Assembly (NCBI RefSeq): GCF_019933235.1
Contig: NZ_CP082945.1
Location: 3,038,001 to 3,102,000 of the forward strand
DNA from: Streptomyces angustmyceticus
GTDB lineage: Bacteria; Actinomycetota; Actinomycetes; Streptomycetales; Streptomycetaceae
Length of the DNA: 64,000 bases
Reading direction: 5' to 3'
The position numbers and the translations under genes were made by a program. Numbering within the stretch: position 1 is the stretch's first letter; the number at the start of each line of letters is the position of its first letter. A model generated the notes under the pieces. The model saw only the letters and a program-made list of their open reading frames with translations, did not search any database and was not told where the DNA came from. Shown one piece after another: positions 44,340 to 52,483 of the stretch.

Positions 44340-44984
44340 ATGGCGACCGACACGGCAGGGCAGCGGCAGTCGACGCAGGGGCCGGTGGCGACCGCACCGG
44401 CGCGGACACCGGACGCCCGGCCCATGCGGGCCGATGCGCGCCGCAATTACGAGCGGCTGCTGACCGAGGCCCGTACGGCCTTCACCGAGCACGGCACGGA
44501 CACCTCACTGGAGGACATCGCGCGCCGCGCGGGCGTCGGCATCGGCACCCTCTACCGGCACTTCCCCAACCGGACCGCCCTGATGGGCGCGGTCTTCCAG
44601 GGGGAGGTGGACGCTCTGCTGGCGCACGCCAAGCAGCTCGCGGACGCGCCGCAGCCGTGCGCCGCGCTCGTCGAATGGCTGCGCGCGATCATCACCCACG
44701 CCAGCACCTACCGCGGGCTGTCGCGCGCGCTGATGACGGCGTCGGCGGACGAGAGCTCGGGGATGGCGCGGTGCAGCGTGCCGATGCGGGAGGCCGGCGG
44801 CGCGCTGCTGGCCCGCGCCCAGCAGGCCGGCGCCGTACGCACCGATGTGAGTATCGGCGATCTGATGCAGCTGACCAACGGCATCGCCCTGGCCGCCGAG
44901 GAGTCCCCGGACGACCCACGGCTCGCCGACCGGCTGCTGACCCTCACCCTGAGCGGGCTCAAGGGCGGGGAGCGCAACCGCTAG
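44340..44984 (+). CDS. TetR family transcriptional regulator
   Basis: 214 residues from the ATG at 44340 (GAGGGAGGA). The N-terminal helix-turn-helix is the TetR type: RRNYERLLTEARTAFTEHG, TDTSLEDIARRAGVGIGTLYRHFPNRTALM. The C-terminal ligand domain reads FQGEVDALLAHAKQL...ALVEWLRAIITHASTYRGLSRALMTA. A repressor that usually controls a divergent target; the esterase at 42804-43988 is the natural candidate, through the inverted repeat at 44180-44205. The inducer is unknown. Confidence 0.92.
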   Translation: MATDTAGQRQSTQGPVATAPARTPDARPMRADARRNYERLLTEARTAFTEHGTDTSLEDIARRAGVGIGTLYRHFPNRTALMGAVFQGEVDALLAHAKQLADAPQPCAALVEWLRAIITHASTYRGLSRALMTASADESSGMARCSVPMREAGGALLARAQQAGAVRTDVSIGDLMQLTNGIALAAEESPDDPRLADRLLTLTLSGLKGGERNR

Positions 44985-45066
44985 GACGCGCCCCGAGGGC
45001 TCCGTACGGCTGCTCGCCGGTGGCCGGCGCGGCGCGCCCCGGGTGGCGCGCCTCCGGCTCCTGGGG

Positions 45067-46050
45067 TCAGCGCCGTCGGGGGGCGAGGTCGGCGACCCGG
45101 CCGCCCGCGGCCTCGGACAGCGGGGTGGCCGAGCGGAGCTGTGGCCCGCCGGCCCCGCCGCCCGGCGCATGGCTGCGCCGCTGACCCGGCAGCGGGACGT
45201 CCCGCCGGGGGCCTCTGCGCTCCCCGGCGCCGTCCATCCCGGGCTGCCCCGGGCCGCGGCCCGCGCCCGAGCCGCCGGCGACGGCGATCTGCACGCCCTG
45301 GTCGGCCAGGGCCTGCAGCTCGGTGGCGGCGCGGTCGTCGTGGCCCGGCGGCTCGTCCGTGACGAGCCGCGTGATCACATCCGTCGGCACGGTCTGGAAC
45401 ATCGTGTCGGAACCGAGCTTGGTGTGGTCGGCGAGCACCACCACCTCCCCCGCCGCCTGCACCAGCGCCCGGTCGACGCTGGCGGAGAGCATGTTGGAGG
45501 TGGACAGCCCGCGCTCCGCGGTCAGGCCACTGCCCGACAGGAAGGCACGGGAGACCCGCAGGCCCTGGAGGGACTGTTCGGCACCGCTGCCGACCAGCGC
45601 GTAGTTGGAGCCGCGCAGGGTGCCGCCGGTCATCACGACCTCGACGCGGTTGGCATGGGCCAACGCCTGGGCGACCAGCAGGGAGTTGGTGACGACGGTC
45701 AGTCCGGGCACCCGGGCGAGCCGGCGGGCCAGCTCCTGGGTGGTGGTTCCGGCGCCGACCACGATGGCCTCGCCCTCTTCGACGAAGCCGGCCGCGAGAT
45801 CGGCGATGGCCGTCTTCTCCGCGGTCGCTAGATGGGACTTCTGTGGGAATCCGGATTCGCGAGTAAAGCCTCCCGGCAGGACCGCACCGCCGTGACGGCG
45901 GTCGAGCAGCCCCTCTGCCTCCAGCGCCCGCACGTCCCGCCGTACGGTTACTTCGGAGGTCTGGACGACGCGGGCGAGCTCCCGGAGCGATACGGCTCCA
46001 TTGGCGCGCACCATTTCAAGGATCAATTGGCGACGTTCTGCAGCGAACAC
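45067..46050 (-). CDS. DeoR family transcriptional regulator
   Basis: 327 residues. Winged helix at the N-terminus: RRQLILEMVRANGAVSLRELARVVQTSEVTVRRDVRALEAEGLLDRRHGGAV (positions 6-57). The sugar-phosphate-sensing DeoRC domain (about 75-235) has VGAGTTTQELARRL, TNSLLVAQALA and VMTGGTLR. An unusual Gly/Arg/Pro-rich tail of about 70 residues ends the protein. DeoR regulators sense phosphorylated sugars; being close to the nucleoside genes pnp and deoC, this is a candidate for their control, though no operator next to its own start is visible. Confidence 0.88.
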   Translation of the reverse strand: MFAAERRQLILEMVRANGAVSLRELARVVQTSEVTVRRDVRALEAEGLLDRRHGGAVLPGGFTRESGFPQKSHLATAEKTAIADLAAGFVEEGEAIVVGAGTTTQELARRLARVPGLTVVTNSLLVAQALAHANRVEVVMTGGTLRGSNYALVGSGAEQSLQGLRVSRAFLSGSGLTAERGLSTSNMLSASVDRALVQAAGEVVVLADHTKLGSDTMFQTVPTDVITRLVTDEPPGHDDRAATELQALADQGVQIAVAGGSGAGRGPGQPGMDGAGERRGPRRDVPLPGQRRSHAPGGGAGGPQLRSATPLSEAAGGRVADLAPRRR

Positions 46051-46353
46051 GAAACTGACAGTAACGCCAACGACCGTCTGTTTTCAGCAGGTTGCACCAA
46101 TTAACGGAAGTTGTGCGCACAGCGGAGCGTGACGTGGTATGCGGTGTGCATATGACGTACGGATGTCGAACTGCCGGGCGGCGCGACCCGCTTGCCACCT
46201 GGTCAGCCGCCGTGCGCGGCCCGTACGGCGGCGCTCCGGCCGGGCGGACGGGACCCCGGCCGGCGCAGGGACGTTTCATCCCCAGTGCTCACCGCTGGCA
46301 CAAAGTTTCCCATCGCCCGACCGCGGTCGGTCCGTTTATCGCCTGATCGCCGG
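46051..46353. other. intergenic region upstream of the DeoR gene
   Basis: 303 bp between the DeoR start and the quinone-reductase stop. No gene. Somewhat AT-richer near 46060-46180, where the DeoR promoter should lie, but no convincing -10/-35 or palindrome. The CTACGCGCGTAG element of the pnp and deoC promoters does not occur here. Confidence 0.5.
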
Positions 46354-47799
46354 TTACTCTCCGGCAGTCTTGCGGACGTGCAGCTGGCGGGCGACCTCGG
46401 CGAGCGAACCGGACAGCGACGGGTAGACCGTGAAGGTGTTGGCGATCTGCTCGACCGTCAGGTTGTTGTCGACCGCGATCGAGATCGGGTGGATCAGCTC
46501 ACTGGCGCGCGGGGAGACGACCACACCGCCGACGACGATGCCGGTGCCGGGACGGCAGAACAGCTTCACGAAGCCGTCGCGGATGCCCTGCATCTTGGCG
46601 CGCGGGTTGCGCAGCAGCGGGAGCTTGACGACCCGGGCGTCGATCCGGCCGCTGTCGACGTCGGCCTGGGAGTAGCCGACGGTGGCGATCTCCGGGTCGG
46701 TGAAGACGTTCGCGGAGACCGTCTTGAGGTTCAGCGGCGTGACCGCGTCGCCGAGGAAGTGGTACATCGCGATCCGGCCCTGCATCGCGGCGACCGACGC
46801 CAGCGCGAAGATGCCGGTGCAGTCGCCGGCCGCGTACACGCCGGGGGCGGTGGTGCGGGAGACCTTGTCGGTCCAGACGTGGCCGGACTCCTTGAGCTTG
46901 ACGCCGGCCGCTTCCAGGCCGATGCCCTCGGTGTTGGGGATGGAGCCGACCGCCATCAGGCAGTGCGTGCCGGAGATCGTCCGGCCGTCGGCGAGGGTGA
47001 CCTCGACGCGGTCGCCGACCCGTTTGGCGGACTGGGCGCGGGAGCGCGACATGACGTTCATGCCGCGGCGGCGGAAGACGTCCTCCAGGACGGCGGCCGC
47101 GTCCGGGTCCTCGCCCGGCAGCACGCGGTCACGGGAGGAGACGAGGGTGACGCGGGAGCCGAGCGCCTGGTAGGCGCCGGCGAACTCGGCGCCGGTGACA
47201 CCGGAGCCGACCACGATCAGCTCTTCGGGCAGCTCGTCGAGGTCGTAGACCTGCGTCCAGTTCAGGATCCGCTCGCCGTCGGGGAGCGCGTCGGGGATCT
47301 CGCGGGGGTGCGCGCCGGTGGCGATCAGCACCGCGTCCGCGATCAGGCCCTCGGTCGTGCCGTCGGCGGCGGTGACCGTCACCTTGCGGGAGCCGTCCGG
47401 CGCCTGGCCCGGCTCCAGCCGGCCGCGGCCGCGCATGACCCGGCCGCCGGCGCGGGTCACGGACGCGGTGATGTCGTGCGACTGGGCGAGCGCGAGGCGC
47501 TTGACACGCCGGTTGACCTTGCCGAGGTCGACGCCGACGACCCGGGCGGGCCGGTCCTTGTAAGGGGTGTCGTCCTCGACGATGATGCCGAGCTCTTCGT
47601 ACGACGAATCGAAGGTGGTCATCACCTCGGCCGTGGCGATGAGAGTCTTCGACGGCACGCAGTCGGTCAGCACCGACGCCCCGCCCAGACCGTCGCAGTC
47701 GACGACGGTCACCTCCGCGCCGAGGGAGGCGGCCACCAGGGCCGCTTCGTATCCGCCGGGTCCGCCACCGATGATCACGATCCGAGTCACGTACTCCAT
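46354..47799 (-). CDS. LpdA-type NAD(P)H-quinone dehydrogenase
   Basis: 481 residues from the ATG at 47799; the frame is open a little further upstream. Flavoprotein disulfide reductase fold: FAD motif VIIGGGPGGYEAA, NAD motif VGSGVTGAEFAG, and the FAD second motif GVYAAGDCTGIF. The CxxxxC redox pair is missing (GGASVLTDCVPSK in place of the usual GGTCLNVGCIPSK) and the C-terminal His-Glu pair is absent, as in M. tuberculosis LpdA (Rv3303c), so it does not reduce a disulfide but reduces quinones. Probable oxidative-stress defence. The following two genes are divergent from it. Confidence 0.9.
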   Translation of the reverse strand: MEYVTRIVIIGGGPGGYEAALVAASLGAEVTVVDCDGLGGASVLTDCVPSKTLIATAEVMTTFDSSYEELGIIVEDDTPYKDRPARVVGVDLGKVNRRVKRLALAQSHDITASVTRAGGRVMRGRGRLEPGQAPDGSRKVTVTAADGTTEGLIADAVLIATGAHPREIPDALPDGERILNWTQVYDLDELPEELIVVGSGVTGAEFAGAYQALGSRVTLVSSRDRVLPGEDPDAAAVLEDVFRRRGMNVMSRSRAQSAKRVGDRVEVTLADGRTISGTHCLMAVGSIPNTEGIGLEAAGVKLKESGHVWTDKVSRTTAPGVYAAGDCTGIFALASVAAMQGRIAMYHFLGDAVTPLNLKTVSANVFTDPEIATVGYSQADVDSGRIDARVVKLPLLRNPRAKMQGIRDGFVKLFCRPGTGIVVGGVVVSPRASELIHPISIAVDNNLTVEQIANTFTVYPSLSGSLAEVARQLHVRKTAGE

Positions 47800-47928
47800 T
47801 GTCCCGCACGCCCGTACGTCGCTCTCCCCCGGGGGCGTCGCGGGCGCCCGGGGCGCGCCCGGCCTGGCCTCTTGCACGAACCTCCGTCACCACGAGCCCG
47901 GCGGGCTTCCTCCCGTACCCTCGGAACC

Positions 47929-48366
47929 ATGTCGCTCTACGCCGCGTACGCCGGCAACCTCGACGCGCGGCTGATGTCCCGCCGCGCACCGCACTCGCCG
48001 CTGCGCGGCACGGGCTGGCTCAACGGCTGGCGGCTGACCTTCGGCGGCGAGCAGATGGGCTGGGAAGGCGCGCTGGCGACGATCGTCGAGGCCCCCGCCT
48101 CGCAGGTCTTCGTCGCCCTCTACGACATCGCGCCCATGGACGAGGAGTCCATGGACCGCTGGGAGGGCGTCGGCATGGACATCTACCGCCGGATGCGGGT
48201 GCGGGTGCACACCCTCGACGGCGACGAGGCCGCGTGGCTCTACGTCCTCAACGGCTACGAGGGCGGTCTGCCGTCCGCCCGCTATCTGGGCGAGATCGCG
48301 GACGCGGCGGAGTCGGCGGGCGCCCCGCACGACTATGTGATGGAGCTGCGCAAGCGGCCCTGCTGA
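47929..48366 (+). CDS. gamma-glutamylcyclotransferase-like protein
   Basis: 145 residues from the ATG at 47929. GGCT fold: N-terminal glycine loop YAAYAGNLD (standard YAYGSN), catalytic-Glu region [15 protein letters not shown], and [10 protein letters not shown]. The family converts gamma-glutamyl amines or dipeptides to 5-oxoproline; here it is a stand-alone short form of unknown substrate. It is divergent from the quinone reductase and followed by pnp with its own promoter. Confidence 0.85.
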   Translation: MSLYAAYAGNLDARLMSRRAPHSPLRGTGWLNGWRLTFGGEQMGWEGALATIVEAPASQVFVALYDIAPMDEESMDRWEGVGMDIYRRMRVRVHTLDGDEAAWLYVLNGYEGGLPSARYLGEIADAAESAGAPHDYVMELRKRPC

Positions 48367-48486
48367 CGGCCGGCCGCGGCGGGCCCCGCGCCGCGCGCAC
48401 CGCCGTACGGGTGTCGCGACGCGCCCGGGACGACATGTTCGGCAAAACCCACAAGACGACGATCCCAGGACCGTGAGCGGCGACAT

Positions 48487-48516
48487 CTACGCGCGTAGGG
48501 GAATACCGGCTACCCT
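48487..48516 (+). promoter_or_regulatory. pnp promoter with CTACGCGCGTAG operator
   Basis: The perfect 12-bp palindrome CTACGCGCGTAG (48487-48498) lies 12 bp upstream of a -10 box TACCCT (48511-48516). That box is seven bases from the GTG at 48524, so the transcript should start at or next to the start codon (leaderless). The same palindrome is in the deoC promoter. Confidence 0.65.
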
Positions 48517-48523
48517 CGTCCGC

Positions 48524-49345
48524 GTGAACGCATCTGTTACCCCGGACATCGCGCGCGACCCGCAGGGTGCCGCCGCCGACGCCGCCGCCCGTCTGCGCGA
48601 GCTGACCGGCGCCGAGACCCACGACGTGGCCCTGGTCATGGGCTCCGGCTGGGCCCCGGCCGCCGAGGCCCTGGGCGCGCCCGAGCACGAATTCCCCGTC
48701 ACCGAGCTCCCCGGCTTCCCGCCGCCGGCCGTCGCAGGACACGGCGGCACGATCCGCTCGTACCGGGTCGGCGAGAAGCGGGCCCTGGTCTTCCTGGGCC
48801 GTACGCACTACTACGAGGGCCGCGGGGTCGCCGCGGTCGCGCACGGCGTCCGCACCGCCGTGGCGGCCGGCTGCAAGACCGTCGTGCTCACCAACGGGTG
48901 CGGCGGCCTGCGCGAGGGCATGCGCCCCGGCCAGCCGGTCCTCATCAGCGACCACCTCAACCTGACCGCCACCTCCCCGATCGTCGGCGCGAACTTCGTC
49001 GACCTGACGGACCTGTACTCGCCGCGGCTGCGCGCGCTGTGCAAGGAGGTCGACCCGAGCCTGGAGGAGGGCGTCTACGCCCAGTTCCCCGGCCCGCACT
49101 ACGAGACCCCGGCCGAGATCAAGATGATCCGGACGCTGGGCGCCGACCTGGTCGGGATGTCCACGGTCCTGGAGGCCATCGCGGCCCGCGAGGCCGGCGC
49201 CGAGGTGCTCGGCCTGTCGCTGGTGACGAACCTCGCCGCCGGCATGACGGGCGAGCCGCTCAACCACGAAGAGGTGCTGCAGGCCGGCCGCGACTCCGCG
49301 ACCCGGATGGGCAGCCTGCTCGCCCAGGTGCTCGGCAAGCTCTGA
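48524..49345 (+). CDS. purine-nucleoside phosphorylase
   Basis: Cleaves purine (deoxy)nucleosides with phosphate to the base and (deoxy)ribose-1-phosphate; trimeric low-molecular-mass type. 273 residues from the GTG at 48524, chosen because of the promoter spacing; a longer frame starts at 48473 but would include the operator. Motifs: [10 protein letters not shown] (phosphate), [35 protein letters not shown] and [10 protein letters not shown] with the Asn that favours guanine/hypoxanthine. Feeds the downstream mutase and DeoC. Confidence 0.92.
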   Translation: MNASVTPDIARDPQGAAADAAARLRELTGAETHDVALVMGSGWAPAAEALGAPEHEFPVTELPGFPPPAVAGHGGTIRSYRVGEKRALVFLGRTHYYEGRGVAAVAHGVRTAVAAGCKTVVLTNGCGGLREGMRPGQPVLISDHLNLTATSPIVGANFVDLTDLYSPRLRALCKEVDPSLEEGVYAQFPGPHYETPAEIKMIRTLGADLVGMSTVLEAIAAREAGAEVLGLSLVTNLAAGMTGEPLNHEEVLQAGRDSATRMGSLLAQVLGKL

Positions 49346-49359
49346 AGCGCCGAGGCACT

Positions 49360-49444
49360 CCGGTGCCGCTGGGGCCTGTCTCCACCGTCGCGTCCCCCGG
49401 CCCACGGGCGGACGGGGCGGTGAAGACAGGCCCCACGGCACCGG
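49360..49444. terminator. long hairpin after the phosphorylase gene
   Basis: The block CCGGTGCCGCTGGGGCCTGT (starting at 49360) is matched by its complement ending at 49444, with few mismatches, over about 26 bp around a 30-base loop. It probably ends the pnp transcript before the separately transcribed mutase gene. Confidence 0.6.
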
Positions 49445-49711
49445 CCCCGGGACGACGACGGGCGACGGCCGCGGCGGACGCACACCACCCGCCGGGCCGC
49501 CCCGCCGCCGTCCCACCGCACCGGCCGGGCCGCCGACCGGCCCGGCCCGCCGCGCGGCGCCGCCGTCCCCGCCCGCTGCCGTCCGGTGGCATTGGCCGGT
49601 TCTGCGGCTCCTCTCCCGCGCGCACGGGGTATGCGTGACGAGCCGGGAGGGGTCTCCCCCGGCCGCCGCCCCCGGCGCGCCCCCACCCGCATCCACCGTC
49701 AGGAGCATCAC
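49445..49711. other. remaining pnp-mutase intergenic region
   Basis: With the hairpin, 366 bp separate the two genes. The segment is extremely GC-rich (Arg/Pro-coding in all frames) and no gene is supported. AGGAG (49701-49705) lies seven bases before the mutase GTG. Confidence 0.5.
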
Positions 49712-51400
49712 GTGGCTACCGATCCCGCGGAGCTGATCAACCGGGCCCAGGCATGGCTGGCCGAGGACCCCGACCCGGAGACCAGGGAAGAGCTGTCCAA
49801 GCTCATCGAGGCCGCCGGCGACGAGGAGATCGCGGCCGAGCTGGCCGCCCGGTTCGCCGGCACCCTCCAGTTCGGCACCGCCGGGCTCCGCGGGGAGCTG
49901 GGCGCGGGCCCGATGCGGATGAACCGCGCGGTGGTCATCCGGGCGGCGGCCGGTCTCGCCGCGTACCTCAAGGCACGGGGCGACGGCGCGGGGCTGGTCG
50001 TCATCGGCTACGACGCCCGCCACAAGAGCGCCGACTTCGCCCGCGACACGGCGGCCGTGATGGTCGGCGCCGGGCTGCGCGCCGCGGTGCTGCCGCGCCC
50101 GCTGCCCACCCCGGTCCTGGCCTTCGCGATAAGGCACCTGGGCGCGGTGGCCGGCGTCGAGGTCACCGCCAGCCACAACCCGCCGCGCGACAACGGCTAC
50201 AAGGTCTACCTGGGCGACGGCTCGCAGATCGTGCCGCCCGCGGACGGCGAGATCGCCGACCGGATCGCCGCGGTCGGCCCGCTGGCGGGCGTCCCCCGCC
50301 CCGAGGCCGGCTGGGAGACCCTCGACGAGGCCGTCCTGGACGCCTACCTGGCGCGTACCGACGCGGTGCTGACGCCGGGCTCCCCCCGGGACACCCGGGT
50401 CGTCTACACGCCGATGCACGGCGTCGGCCGGGACACCCTCGTCGCCGCCTTCGCACGGGCCGGGTTCCCGGCCCCGGCCGTCGTCGCCGAGCAGGCCGAG
50501 CCGGACCCGGACTTCCCGACGGTCGCCTTCCCCAACCCGGAGGAGCCGGGCGCGATGGACCTCGCGTTCGCCACCGCCCGGAACACCGCCGGCACCGACA
50601 TCGTGATCGCCAACGACCCGGACGCGGACCGCTGCGCCGTCGCCGTCCCCGCCCCCGGCACCCCGGACGGCTGGCGGATGCTGCGCGGCGACGAGGTCGG
50701 CGCGCTGCTCGCCGCCCACCTGGTGGCCAAGCGCGCGTCCGGCACCTTCGCGACGACCATCGTCTCGTCCCAGCTGCTGTCCCGTATCGCGGCCGCCTCG
50801 TCGCTGCCGTACGAGGAGACGCTGACCGGCTTCAAGTGGCTGGCCCGGGTGGACGGCCTGCGGTACGCCTTCGAGGAGGCGCTCGGCTACTGCGTCGACC
50901 CCCAGGGCGTGCGCGACAAGGACGGCATCACCGCCGCCCTGCTGATCACCGAACTGGCCGCGGAACTCAAGCAGTCCGGCCGCACCCTCGCCGACCTGCT
51001 CGACGACCTCGCCCTGGCGCACGGCCTGCACGCCACCGACCAGCTCTCGGTCCGCGTCGAGGACCTGTCCCTGATCGCCGATGCCATGCGCACCCTGCGC
51101 GCGCAGCCGCCGGCCACGCTGGCGGGCCTGACCGTGACCCGCGCCGACGACCTGGACCGGGGCACGGAGACGCTGCCGCCGACCGACGGCCTGCGCTACT
51201 ACCTGTCCGGCTCGGCCGAGGCCGGCATCGAGGCCGCCCGCGTGGTGGTCCGCCCCAGCGGCACCGAGCCGAAGCTCAAGTGCTACCTGGAGGTCGTGGT
51301 CCCGGTGGCCTCCCGCGAGGCCCTGCCCGAGGCCCGGACGAAGGCCGCCGCGGCCCTGGCGTCCGTCAAGCGGGACCTGGCGGCGGCGGCCGGGATCTGA
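49712..51400 (+). CDS. phospho-sugar mutase (phosphomannomutase/phosphopentomutase family)
   Basis: 562 residues from the GTG at 49712 (AGGAG spacing). Alpha-D-phosphohexomutase fold: GTAGLRGELGAGPMRMN, the phosphoserine loop VTASHNPPRDNGYKVY, the metal loop NDPDADRCAV, the sugar loop EEALGYC and the phosphate loop RPSGTEPKLKCY. The length and N-terminus are those of the PgcA/phosphopentomutase-like group. It stands between the purine nucleoside phosphorylase and deoC genes, so conversion of (deoxy)ribose-1-phosphate to the 5-phosphate is the likely role; phosphoglucomutase or phosphomannomutase activity is not excluded. Confidence 0.88.
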   Translation: MATDPAELINRAQAWLAEDPDPETREELSKLIEAAGDEEIAAELAARFAGTLQFGTAGLRGELGAGPMRMNRAVVIRAAAGLAAYLKARGDGAGLVVIGYDARHKSADFARDTAAVMVGAGLRAAVLPRPLPTPVLAFAIRHLGAVAGVEVTASHNPPRDNGYKVYLGDGSQIVPPADGEIADRIAAVGPLAGVPRPEAGWETLDEAVLDAYLARTDAVLTPGSPRDTRVVYTPMHGVGRDTLVAAFARAGFPAPAVVAEQAEPDPDFPTVAFPNPEEPGAMDLAFATARNTAGTDIVIANDPDADRCAVAVPAPGTPDGWRMLRGDEVGALLAAHLVAKRASGTFATTIVSSQLLSRIAAASSLPYEETLTGFKWLARVDGLRYAFEEALGYCVDPQGVRDKDGITAALLITELAAELKQSGRTLADLLDDLALAHGLHATDQLSVRVEDLSLIADAMRTLRAQPPATLAGLTVTRADDLDRGTETLPPTDGLRYYLSGSAEAGIEAARVVVRPSGTEPKLKCYLEVVVPVASREALPEARTKAAAALASVKRDLAAAAGI

Positions 51401-51527
51401 GCCGAGGGGCATGCGGCGACGGGGCGCCGACGGCGCTCCGTGCCGACGGGCCGGGCGGTGAGGCCGGCTCGTCGGCGCCCGCCCGTCGGCTTCGGGCCAT
51501 CGGCACCGGGCGGGCGGCGTGCGCCTG

Positions 51528-51589
51528 TTGGCGTCGGCTCGTAGGCATCAGCGCGTCGGCGTCTGCCCCTTGGCGTCGGCTCGTAGGCA
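51528..51589 (+). repeat. 20-bp direct repeat, 42-bp period
   Basis: TTGGCGTCGGCTCGTAGGCA occurs at 51528-51547 and 51570-51589, in a stretch (51430-51610) full of cgtcggc/ggcaccggc variants after the mutase gene. No coding sense. Confidence 0.65.
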
Positions 51590-51642
51590 CCGGCCCGTAG
51601 GAACCGGCCGGACAGCACCGCCCCCGGGGCGTACCGCCCGCG

Positions 51643-52278
51643 CTACAGCACCGCCATCACGATCAGCCCGACCGCGCCCACCACCATCGGGGCGAGGGTC
51701 TCGTACGACCAGCGGACCACCGGCTCGCCCTGGGCGCCCTCGCGGTCCGCGGCGCGCTCCTTGACCTCGCGGAGCTCGACGAGGGCCTGGTCGGCGACGG
51801 CCCGCTGCACCGAATCGTCCTCACCGGCACCGGCGTGCGGCCCGAACCGCGGCCCGGAGCCGGCCCCGCGGCGCGCCTGCCTGCTGGCCTTCTTGCGCTG
51901 CCGCAGCGAGACCGGGATCGCCCACAGCTGGTAGGTCGTGCCGTCGCTGCTGACCACCTCGGTGGAGAACGCCGCGCGCAGCGTCTCGACCGCGCCCCAC
52001 GGCAGCGTGACCGTGCGGAACGGGTTGCGCACCGTCAGCCGGTCCGCGCCCGCCCGCACCAGCGGCCGCAGCGTGTAGGCGATCACCAGCGGCACGCCGA
52101 GGAGCAGCGCGAACACCGCCATGAGCTTGGTGTGCGCGACGCCCTGCAACAGCGCGTCGCCGCCGAGCCAGCCGCCGAGCGCGAGGAGCAGCACGCCGCC
52201 GGCGAGGGCCGCCGGCGAGCGGTAGCTGCGGTCCGCGTACTGCTGCTGGGGCGGGGTGGACCGGTCCTGGGTCGTCAT
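51643..52278 (-). CDS. PH domain-containing membrane protein
   Basis: 211 residues. A Gln-rich N-terminus leads to two transmembrane helices (about 24-40 and 51-70), a bacterial PH-like domain (DRLTVRNPFRTVTLPWGAVETLRAAFSTEVVSSDGTTYQLWAIPVSL, in pieces), a basic linker QRKKASRQARRG, and a last C-terminal helix (LAPMVVGAVGLIVMAVL). Common in Actinobacteria, role unknown; perhaps an envelope scaffold. It lies convergent to the mutase gene and divergent from deoC. Confidence 0.85.
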   Translation of the reverse strand: MTTQDRSTPPQQQYADRSYRSPAALAGGVLLLALGGWLGGDALLQGVAHTKLMAVFALLLGVPLVIAYTLRPLVRAGADRLTVRNPFRTVTLPWGAVETLRAAFSTEVVSSDGTTYQLWAIPVSLRQRKKASRQARRGAGSGPRFGPHAGAGEDDSVQRAVADQALVELREVKERAADREGAQGEPVVRWSYETLAPMVVGAVGLIVMAVL

Positions 52279-52458
52279 GCCGCCGATTCTGCCTGACCGT
52301 CCGGATGCCGGACATTGCGTTACGGCATCATTCGCCCGCGGGCCGGAGGCCGCCCGCGGCCCGGGGACGGCCGCGTCCGGGACCCGGGACCGGGCACGAC
52401 GTCCCGCCGGCGGCCGCGTACCGGCCGGATTAGGACGGCCGAAGGGGATGACATGGCG

Positions 52459-52477
52459 CTACGCGCGTAGATATGCT
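52459..52477 (+). promoter_or_regulatory. deoC promoter with CTACGCGCGTAG operator
   Basis: The same perfect palindrome as at pnp (52459-52470) is followed one base later by a -10 box TATGCT (52472-52477). The GTG at 52484 begins six bases after that box, again leaderless. The palindrome is 11 bp closer to the -10 than at pnp, which is one helical turn. Confidence 0.65.
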
Positions 52478-52483
52478 CCCCTC

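Noticed and set aside
45067..46050. DeoR gene as the proven regulator of the shared pnp/deoC palindrome
   Set aside because: Only proximity supports it; no copy of the palindrome is in its own upstream region, so this is kept as a hypothesis.
48248..51412. 1054-codon minus-strand frame across pnp and the mutase
   Set aside because: Antisense to two enzymes with intact motifs.
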